Position numbers and translations under genes: made by a program. Below, piece after piece: positions 5,165 to 10,762 of a stretch of DNA of 10,762 nt. The first letter of the stretch is position 1, and every line of letters begins with the position of its first letter. Under the pieces are notes generated by a model. That model was not told the origin of the DNA, made no database searches, and saw only the letters and a program-made list of their open reading frames with translations. Where the stretch lies: contig CAMPHE010000033.1 of the NCBI GenBank assembly GCA_946885815.1, positions 1 through 10,762 on the forward strand. Direction: 5' to 3'. This DNA comes from an uncultured Arenimonas sp. GTDB lineage: Bacteria; Pseudomonadota; Gammaproteobacteria; Xanthomonadales; Xanthomonadaceae.

Positions 5165-6421
5165 TCAGCCGGTCGGAAGCGCCTGGACGCGTTCGAGCTG
5201 CTCCCGCAGCGCGGGCACCAGCGGGTGCGACGGATGCGCGGCCAGTGCACCGCGCAGCCGCGCGATCGCCGCCGTTTCGAGGCCCAGCTTGTCGGCCATC
5301 GGCCACGCGATCGCCACTGCCAGCGCCGGGAGCTGGTCGCTCCCCGGGAAACGCTGTTCGAAATCGTCGGCGAGCGCGACAGCCTGTCGAGTCTGGCCGC
5401 TGCGCAGCGCGTACGTCACGAGCTTGACGACGCTTTCGTCGTGCGCGACCCGGAACGACGGATCGCGCGCGGACGTGTCGACCACGATCGCGAGCGCCCG
5501 CTTGTCCTGCCCGGTCGACAGCAGCGCCACCACGTGTTCGGCGTCATGCCGCACGAGGCGCGCGATGTCGCCGGCGGCGATCAGGTGCCGCCGGTAGGCC
5601 TCGTGCACCGCGTCGGACGCGCCGCGGCCGCGGAACAGGTCCTGCAGCCGCTCGGCCGCCGCGTCATGGCGTCCTTCGCGCGCCAGCGCGTCCGCCGCGG
5701 CCATCGCCTCGTCCTCGAACGGGTTGGCATACGTCGCGCGCGCGATCGCCGGCGTGACGTCGAGTCCGAGCGCGGCGTGGTTCCGATGCAGCAGATCGCC
5801 GAGCACGTGGTACACCACCACCAGCGAATACGCGGCGACGAACGATGCCGGCAGTCGCCCGAAGCCCGCCGGCAGCGCCGCTTCCAGCAGTACCTCCAGC
5901 AGCGCCGAGAGCAGCGTCAGCCCCGCGACCACCGCGACCACGCCGAAATAGGCCCCACCGAGCCGCCGCGCGAGTTCCAGCCACGACAGCGGGTTGAGGG
6001 CGTGCAGCACGCTGCCATCCACCGCGAGCATGATCACCGCCGCCGGCAGCACCAGCACGACGATCGCCAGCGCCGCCACGCCCGCCGTCGGCCCCGCCAG
6101 CTGGCCGACCAGCGCCACGGCGACGCCGAAAAGGACCTGCAGCACCAGCTGGTCCCAGGCTTCCCCGTCGGTCGCCATCACGTCGCCTGTCGACACGGGT
6201 TCGTAGCGGCCCTGCATCGTGTTCGCGAGCGCTTCGACGGCCAGCTTGAACGCCATCACCCAGAAGCCGATCTCGAACAGCAGGCCCAGCACGTTCGGCA
6301 GGTGCGCCAGCAGGCGCAGCAGCGCGATGGCGACGAGCAGCCACAGCGTCGGCGATTGCAGCGGGTACGCCAGCATGCGCGGCAGTCGCGCCAGCAACGG
6401 TTCCGTTCGTGTCGCGGCCAT
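5165..6421 (-). CDS. Multi-span membrane protein with cytosolic helical-repeat (TPR-like) tail
   Basis: This 418-residue protein has an N-terminal membrane half and a soluble C-terminal half. Hydrophobic spans are visible at about residues 25-40, 43-65, 92-108, 115-134, 158-182 and 191-209. One loop carries the notable DGSVLHALNPLSWLELARRLG motif (135-155), reminiscent of DUF4013-like membrane proteins. From about residue 235 the protein is Ala-rich paired helices (AADALAREGRHDAAAERLQDLF, then ALRSGQTRQAVALADDFEQRFPGSDQLPALAVAIA), typical of degenerate TPR repeats. I cannot assign a function; a scaffold tethering soluble partners to the inner membrane is plausible. The ATG at 6421 has AGGG about seven bases upstream. 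It follows the AidB gene by 37 bases and is probably in the same transcript. A long open frame on the opposite strand here is only a GC-driven shadow. Confidence 0.85.
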   Translation of the reverse strand: MAATRTEPLLARLPRMLAYPLQSPTLWLLVAIALLRLLAHLPNVLGLLFEIGFWVMAFKLAVEALANTMQGRYEPVSTGDVMATDGEAWDQLVLQVLFGVAVALVGQLAGPTAGVAALAIVVLVLPAAVIMLAVDGSVLHALNPLSWLELARRLGGAYFGVVAVVAGLTLLSALLEVLLEAALPAGFGRLPASFVAAYSLVVVYHVLGDLLHRNHAALGLDVTPAIARATYANPFEDEAMAAADALAREGRHDAAAERLQDLFRGRGASDAVHEAYRRHLIAAGDIARLVRHDAEHVVALLSTGQDKRALAIVVDTSARDPSFRVAHDESVVKLVTYALRSGQTRQAVALADDFEQRFPGSDQLPALAVAIAWPMADKLGLETAAIARLRGALAAHPSHPLVPALREQLERVQALPTG

Positions 6422-6432
6422 GGCCCTGCCCT

Positions 6433-6442
6433 TTTCGCGAAA
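6433..6442. repeat. 10-base palindrome TTTCGCGAAA between aidB and the membrane protein gene
   Basis: A perfect AT-flanked palindrome fills the centre of the 37-base gap between the two genes, just before the ribosome site of the downstream gene on the minus strand. It could be a small operator or a chance palindrome; no second copy is visible close by. Confidence 0.4.
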
Positions 6443-6458
6443 CCGGCGAGCCTACGGC

Positions 6459-8084
6459 CTACGGCAGGACGCGGTCCAGCAGCCTCGTCACCGGGGCGCC
6501 GCCCGCGAGCACGCCGTAGGCGCCGGGACGACGGCCGCCGAGCCGCGCGGCGATGAAGGCCGCGGCGATCTCCGGGTCGCCGCGCGACAGCGTGGACGCC
6601 TGCAGCGCGGTCGCGAGCCGTCCGGCGAGATCGCGCGCGTCGCCTTCGGCCGGACCGGCGGCCAGCCGGGCACGCAACCCGCGCACCTCGTCGTCGAGCC
6701 GGGGATGGGCGCCGCGCACCGCGTCGAATTCCGCGAACAGCGCATCGGCGCTGTCCGGCTCGCGGCCGAGCGCGCGCAGCACGTCGAGGCACTGGATGTT
6801 GCCGCTGCCTTCCCAGATCGAGTTGAGCGGGGCCTGGCGATAGAGCCGCGGCATGCCGGTTTCCTCGACGTAGCCGACGCCGCCGAGGCACTCGAGCGCT
6901 TCGGCGACGAACGCCGGCGCCTGCTTGCAGACGTGGAACTTGCCCAGCGCGGTGGCGATCCGCGCCAGCGCCGCTTCGCGCGGGTCGCGTGCCGACGCGT
7001 CGACCGCACGCGCGACGCGGAATGCGAGCGCGGTCGCGGCTTCCGAATCCAGCGCGAGGTCGGCGAGCACCGCGCGCATCAGCGGCTGCTCGACGAGCCG
7101 GGCCCCGAAGGCGCGGCGATGACGCGCGTGGTGCGTCGCCTGCACCAGGGCCTGCCGCATCAGGCTCGCGGAACCGAGCAGACAGTCCAGCCGCGTCAGC
7201 GCGACCATCTGCAGGATGGTCGCGACACCGCGACCCTCGTCGCCGAGGCGCGTCGCGCGCGCGTCGTGGAACTCGACCTCGGAACTGGCGTTGCTCCAGT
7301 CACCGAGCTTGTCCTTCAGGCGCTGCAGGCGCAGGCCGTTGCGTGAACCGTCAGGGAGGATCCGCGGCAGCAGGAAGCACGTGAGCCCGCCGGGCGCCTG
7401 CGCGAGCACGAGGAAGGCATCGCTCATCGGCGCCGAGAAGAACCACTTGTGGCCGACCAGCGCGTAGTCGCCGCCCGGCAGCGGCGTGGCGCGCGTGGTG
7501 TTCGCCCGCACGTCGGAGCCGCCCTGCTTCTCCGTCATGCCCATGCCGAGCGTGACGCCGCGTTTCGCGTCGGCCGGCACGTGGCGCGGGTCGTACACGC
7601 CGTCGGCGATCTTCGGCCCCCAGAACGCGGCGACCTCCGCGTCGCGGCGCAGCGCCGGCACGCAGGCGTAGGTCATCGTCAGCGGGCAGCTGGTGCCCGC
7701 GTCGGCCTGGTTGTGCAGGTACATCAGCGCCGCGCGGGCGACGTGCGCGCCGGCGCGATCGCCGTGCCGCCACGCGAATCCGGCGACGCCGTGCTGCACG
7801 GCCGTGCGCATCAGCGCGTGGTAGGCGGGGTGGAACTCGACCTCGTCGATGCGGTGGCCGTAACGGTCGAACGCGGCCAGCACCGGACGGTGCGCGTTCG
7901 CGGCGCGCGCGAGTTCCATCAGCTCGCCGCCGGCCAGCGCGCCGTACGCGCCGATCGCGTCGCCGGCCCATCCCCCGCCTTCCCGGTCCACCGCCTCGCG
8001 CAGCGCGACGTCGGTCGCCCACGCGTCGTACGGCGCCAGCGGCGGGGGCTGGTTTTCCACATCGTGGGTCCGGAAGCGCGTCAT
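6459..8084 (-). CDS. aidB: AidB-type acyl-CoA dehydrogenase family flavoprotein
   Basis: This 541-residue protein has the same length as E. coli AidB as I recall it. It has the AidB-specific N-terminal block (THDVENQPPPL...AVDREGGGW), SCPLTMTYACVP, the flavin-site block MTEKQGGSD at 183-191 followed by VRANTTRA, GHKWFFSAPMSDAFLVLAQ, ECLGGVGYVEE, and SIWEGSGNI with the catalytic-base equivalent Glu425, then CLDVLR ending at Arg437. The C-terminal extension, which binds DNA in AidB, is present but is the most diverged part. AidB binds FAD and DNA, is part of the adaptive response to alkylation in E. coli, and is thought to protect DNA or neutralise alkylating agents; its real substrate is debated. 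The ATG overlaps the stop of the upstream MmcQ/YjbR gene (ATGA), and there is no good ribosome site of its own, so translation is likely coupled. I see no Ada-box-like site upstream. Confidence 0.93.
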   Translation of the reverse strand: MTRFRTHDVENQPPPLAPYDAWATDVALREAVDREGGGWAGDAIGAYGALAGGELMELARAANAHRPVLAAFDRYGHRIDEVEFHPAYHALMRTAVQHGVAGFAWRHGDRAGAHVARAALMYLHNQADAGTSCPLTMTYACVPALRRDAEVAAFWGPKIADGVYDPRHVPADAKRGVTLGMGMTEKQGGSDVRANTTRATPLPGGDYALVGHKWFFSAPMSDAFLVLAQAPGGLTCFLLPRILPDGSRNGLRLQRLKDKLGDWSNASSEVEFHDARATRLGDEGRGVATILQMVALTRLDCLLGSASLMRQALVQATHHARHRRAFGARLVEQPLMRAVLADLALDSEAATALAFRVARAVDASARDPREAALARIATALGKFHVCKQAPAFVAEALECLGGVGYVEETGMPRLYRQAPLNSIWEGSGNIQCLDVLRALGREPDSADALFAEFDAVRGAHPRLDDEVRGLRARLAAGPAEGDARDLAGRLATALQASTLSRGDPEIAAAFIAARLGGRRPGAYGVLAGGAPVTRLLDRVLP

Positions 8085-8434
8085 TCGATGCCGAGCTCGC
8101 GGCGCGCCTTGCGCGTCAGCTTCGCCGCGACCAGTTCCCATGCGCGCCGCAGCAGCGCGTCGCGTTCGGCGCGAGGCAATACCGCCGGGTCGTCGAGGCT
8201 GATCCAGTGCGCGCGCGCCATGTACGGCGCGGGCACGATGCCGGGGCGGTCGGTCAGCTCCAGGAAGCGGTGCTCGTCGACCTTGAACGCGAGCTTCCCT
8301 CGCTGCGGACCGGAGACCGCCAGCCCGCAGAACATCTTGCCGCCGACCATGAAGATCAGGTCGTTTTCCCATTTCACCTCGGCGCTGACGCCGGGCCAGC
8401 CGTCGGTCAGTGCGCGCAACGTCTTCTCGTCCAT
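8081..8434 (-). CDS. MmcQ/YjbR family protein
   Basis: This 117-residue soluble protein matches the MmcQ/YjbR family (CyaY-like fold, double-wing DNA-binding-type motif). Typical segments are WPGVSAEVKWENDLIFMVGGKMF (13-35), a short strand LAFKV (48-52), and RPGIVPAPYMARAHWISL (63-80, with the family Pro-x-x-x-x-x-Pro-Tyr...Ala-x-x-Trp pattern), ending in a basic helix (ELVAAKLTRKARREL). Family members are mostly unstudied. The name comes from a mitomycin-resistance gene in a Streptomyces cluster, and DNA binding is proposed from the fold. The ATG has GAGG about six bases upstream. It is the first gene of the leftward operon diverging from mfd and overlaps aidB by four bases, which makes a shared DNA-protection role attractive but unproven. 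Confidence 0.92.
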   Translation of the reverse strand: MDEKTLRALTDGWPGVSAEVKWENDLIFMVGGKMFCGLAVSGPQRGKLAFKVDEHRFLELTDRPGIVPAPYMARAHWISLDDPAVLPRAERDALLRRAWELVAAKLTRKARRELGIE

Positions 8435-8555
8435 GGCCGTCCTCGAATGCGGAACCGGGATTCGTCCCCGACGCTAGTCGGCCCGTGTCGCACCGGCAAG
8501 TCGGTCGCGAAGTGACGCCGGCGCGCACGGCCGCTGCGGTAAACTCCGCGGCCCG
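8435..8555. promoter_or_regulatory. Divergent promoter region between the yjbR-like/aidB operon and mfd
   Basis: These 121 bases must hold promoters for both directions. On the plus side, TAAACT at 8540-8545 resembles a -10 hexamer (four of six matches, preceded by a G as in GGTAAACT) and lies only 10 bases before the mfd ATG; no -35 stands at the right distance. On the minus side, TTGCCG (8499-8494) and TAGCGT (8476-8471) are 17 bases apart and are a weak -35/-10 candidate. A small inverted repeat CCGAC-GCTA-GTCGG (8468-8481) covers that -10 and could be an operator. No LexA box (CTGT-N8-ACAG) and no Ada box is visible. Confidence 0.4.
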
Positions 8556-10762
8556 ATGAACCGTCCCGACCTTCCCGCCGCGCCGCGCCCGAAAGCGGGC
8601 CAGCAGCGCGCCCTGTGGCGTGCGCCGGCGAGCCCGAGCGCGCTGGCGCTGGGTATCGCCGAAGCCGCCCGCCGCCACGACGGCCTGGTGCTGGCGGTCG
8701 CGCGCGACAGCCACGCCGCGCAGGCGCTGGAACACGACCTGCAGGTGCTCGCCGGCGACCTGCCGGTGCTGCATTTCGCCGACTGGGAAACGCTGCCGTA
8801 CGACCTGTTCAGCCCGCACCCGGACATCGTCTCGCAGCGCGTCTCGGCGCTGTTCCGGCTGCCGACGGCGCGGCGCGGCGTGCTGGTGGTGCCGGTGGCG
8901 TCGCTGATGCAGCGGCTGCCGCCGCCGGAATGGATCGCCGGCAATACGCTCGATCTCGCGAGGGGCCAGAAGCTCGACCTCGACGCCGAAAAGCGCCGCC
9001 TCGAGGCCGCCGGCTACCGGCACGTGCCGCAGGTGCTCGATCCCGGCGACTTCGCGGTGCGCGGCGCCCTGCTCGACCTGTTTCCGATGGGTTCGGACGT
9101 GCCGTACCGCATCGAGCTGTTCGACGACGAGATCGAGTCGCTGCGCACGTTCGACCCGGAAACGCAGCGCTCCGACCGCCCGGTCGAGCGCGTCAAGCTG
9201 CTGCCGGCGCGCGAGTTCCCGCTCGACGAGTCCAGCACGAAGCGCGTCCGCGAAATCCTGCGCGAGCGCTTCGACGTCGACACGCGCCGCAGCCCGCTCT
9301 ACCAGGACCTGAAGGCCGGCGCCGCGCCCGCCGGCATCGAGTACTACCTGCCGCTGTTCTTCGACCACACCGCGAGCCTGTTCGACCACCTCGCCGACGA
9401 CACGCTGGTGGTGATCGGCGACGGCGCGAACGAGGCCGCGCTGGCCTTCTGGACGCAGACCGGCGATCGCTGGGAGCAGCGCCGGCACGACGTCGAGCGG
9501 CCGCTCCTGCCGCCGGCCGAAATCTTCCTGCCGCCCGAAGAACTGCGCGCGCGCTGGAACCGCACGGCGCGCATCGAGGTGGCCGGCGTCGACCACCCGC
9601 AGCGCGACAAGGCCGTCGCGATGCCGGAGCAGCCGGCGCCGAAGCTGCCGTGGAGCGAGAAAGGCGGCGACCCGGGCGCGGCGCTGCACGGTTTCCTGCG
9701 CGCGTACCCCGGGCGTGTGCTGCTCGCCGCCGACTCCGCCGGCCGACGCGAGGCGCTGCTCGAACTGATGGCGTCGGCCGACCTGAAGCCGGCGGGCGTC
9801 GCCGGCTGGGACGCGTTCCTGCAGGGCGACGCGCGCTTCGCGATCACGGTCGCGCCGCTGGAGGACGGCTTCGCGCTGGTCGATCCGCCGATCGCGGTGC
9901 TGACCGAGCGGCAGCTGTTCCCCGAGCGCGCGGAACAGAGCCGGCGCCGGCGCAAGGCCGTGCGCGACCCGGAAGCGGTGCTGCGCGACCTCGGCGAGAT
10001 CCAGCCGGGCTCGCCGATCGTGCACGAGGACCACGGTGTCGGTCGCTACCACGGCCTCGTCGTGCTGGAGAGCGGCGGCATCCGCGGCGAATACCTGCAG
10101 ATCGAATACGCGAAGGGCGACAAGCTCTATGTACCGGTGTCGCAGCTGCAGCTCGTCAGCCGCTATTCGGGCGCGAGCCCGGACCACGCGCCGCTGCACT
10201 CGCTCGGCGGCGAGCAGTGGGAGAAGGCGAAGCGCAAGGCGGCCGAGAAGGTCCGTGACGTCGCCGCGGAGCTGCTCGAGATCCAGGCGAAGCGCTACGC
10301 GCGCCAGGGCCTCGCGCTCGCGGTCGACCGGTCCATGTACGAGCCGTTCGCGGCGACGTTCCCGTTCGAGGAAACGCCCGACCAGCTCGCGTCGATCGAC
10401 GCGGTGATCGCCGACCTCGCGCAGCCGACGCCGATGGATCGTGTGGTCTGCGGCGACGTCGGCTTCGGCAAGACCGAGGTCGCGGTGCGCGCCGCGTTCG
10501 TCGCGGCGATCGCCGGCAGGCAGGTGGCCGTGCTGGTGCCGACGACGCTGCTCGCCGAGCAGCACTACCGCAACTTCCGCGACCGCTACGCCGACTGGCC
10601 GATCCGCGTCGAGGTGCTCAGCCGCTTCAAGTCGCCGAAGGAGGTCAAGGCGGCGCTGGCGCAGCTGGCCGCCGGCGCGATCGACGTGATCGTCGGCACG
10701 CACCGGCTGCTGCAGAAGGACGTGGTGTTCAAGGACCTCGGGCTGGTGATCGTCGACGAGGA
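8556..10762 (+). CDS. mfd: Transcription-repair coupling factor Mfd, N-terminal 735 residues (3' end outside window)
   Basis: Mfd is a double-stranded DNA translocase that dislodges RNA polymerase stalled at damage and recruits UvrA. About 735 of the usual ~1150 residues are present. The UvrB-like N-terminal domain shows LHFADWETLPYDLFSPHPD, YRHVPQVLDPGDFAVRG, LLDLFPMGSDVPYRIELFDDEIESLR and PAGIEYYLPLFF. The RNA-polymerase interaction domain starts with GSPIVHEDHGVGRYHGL (His490 and following). The helicase part has the Q-type motif FPFEETPDQ (602-610), Walker A GDVGFGKT (633-640), motif Ia VLVPTTLLAEQHY, GTHRLLQKDV, and Walker B VIVDE (Asp734-Glu735), cut by the window edge. The frame is unbroken throughout. 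The ATG at 8556 has no Shine-Dalgarno sequence, and a -10-like element lies 10 bases upstream. It diverges from the MmcQ/YjbR-aidB genes. Confidence 0.98.
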   Translation, partial: MNRPDLPAAPRPKAGQQRALWRAPASPSALALGIAEAARRHDGLVLAVARDSHAAQALEHDLQVLAGDLPVLHFADWETLPYDLFSPHPDIVSQRVSALFRLPTARRGVLVVPVASLMQRLPPPEWIAGNTLDLARGQKLDLDAEKRRLEAAGYRHVPQVLDPGDFAVRGALLDLFPMGSDVPYRIELFDDEIESLRTFDPETQRSDRPVERVKLLPAREFPLDESSTKRVREILRERFDVDTRRSPLYQDLKAGAAPAGIEYYLPLFFDHTASLFDHLADDTLVVIGDGANEAALAFWTQTGDRWEQRRHDVERPLLPPAEIFLPPEELRARWNRTARIEVAGVDHPQRDKAVAMPEQPAPKLPWSEKGGDPGAALHGFLRAYPGRVLLAADSAGRREALLELMASADLKPAGVAGWDAFLQGDARFAITVAPLEDGFALVDPPIAVLTERQLFPERAEQSRRRRKAVRDPEAVLRDLGEIQPGSPIVHEDHGVGRYHGLVVLESGGIRGEYLQIEYAKGDKLYVPVSQLQLVSRYSGASPDHAPLHSLGGEQWEKAKRKAAEKVRDVAAELLEIQAKRYARQGLALAVDRSMYEPFAATFPFEETPDQLASIDAVIADLAQPTPMDRVVCGDVGFGKTEVAVRAAFVAAIAGRQVAVLVPTTLLAEQHYRNFRDRYADWPIRVEVLSRFKSPKEVKAALAQLAAGAIDVIVGTHRLLQKDVVFKDLGLVIVDE

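Noticed and set aside
5225..6556. Plus-strand open frame of 443 codons opposite the membrane/helical-repeat gene
   Set aside because: It is His/Arg/Gln-rich, resembles no protein family, and lies opposite a gene with clear membrane spans; long antisense frames are expected at about 70% G+C.
8435..8555. SOS (LexA) or Ada control site before mfd/aidB
   Set aside because: No CTGT-N8-ACAG pattern or Ada-box-like sequence is present in the region.
8085..10703. Upstream extension of the aidB frame to over 1400 codons
   Set aside because: The extra sequence is antisense to mfd and out of frame with the yjbR-like gene; AidB homology begins at the ATG at 8084, giving the expected length of 541.
1..10762. 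Defence system, CRISPR array, phage or insertion sequence
   Set aside because: There are no repeat-spacer units, transposase or integrase motifs, terminal repeats, or composition break; the gene content is ordinary chromosomal.

Overview
The window is about 70% G+C, densely coded, and looks like the chromosome of a high-GC gammaproteobacterium. The best guess is a Xanthomonadales/Lysobacteraceae-like organism, because Mfd and AidB resemble the Escherichia coli proteins closely and the rest is in that style. This is an inference from protein character, not a database result. There are twelve supportable protein genes: four on the plus strand at the left, seven on the minus strand in the middle, and the start of mfd on the plus strand at the right edge. 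I see no rRNA, tRNA, insertion sequence, prophage or CRISPR array.

Left block (1-3473, plus strand): a tightly overlapping operon encodes the C-terminal part of a TetR-family regulator, a lipoprotein HlyD-type periplasmic adaptor, an ABC-2 ATPase and an ABC-2 permease. Each junction is a 4-base stop/start overlap. The layout recalls the CecR-YbhGFSR type of self-regulated drug or envelope exporter, but with one ATPase and one permease.

Middle block (3486-5164, minus strand): four small or modest genes. In the direction of transcription they are a Tyr/Gly/Arg-tailed protein of unknown function with two strong hairpins and a T8 terminator behind it; a small lipoprotein with a conserved Cys-His...His-Gly-Asp...Cys motif; a 56-residue two-helix membrane protein; and a DUF924 protein. 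The leader of the 56-residue protein holds the most striking structure in the window: a perfect 12-bp inverted repeat enclosing a perfect 18-base palindrome and a small third hairpin, with the Shine-Dalgarno sequence inside the outer stem. A second nested inverted repeat lies upstream of the Tyr/Gly/Arg protein.

Right block (5165-10762): an MmcQ/YjbR-family protein, an AidB-type acyl-CoA dehydrogenase and a membrane protein with a probable helical-repeat tail read leftward as a probable operon. They diverge from mfd, the transcription-repair coupling factor, which is cut by the window end. A 121-base region separates the two directions. Its mfd side has a -10-like element so close to the ATG that the mRNA may have almost no leader. 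AidB and Mfd both relate to DNA damage, and YjbR/MmcQ is a fold with proposed DNA binding, so the right block may be a small genome-protection neighbourhood. That link is an inference.
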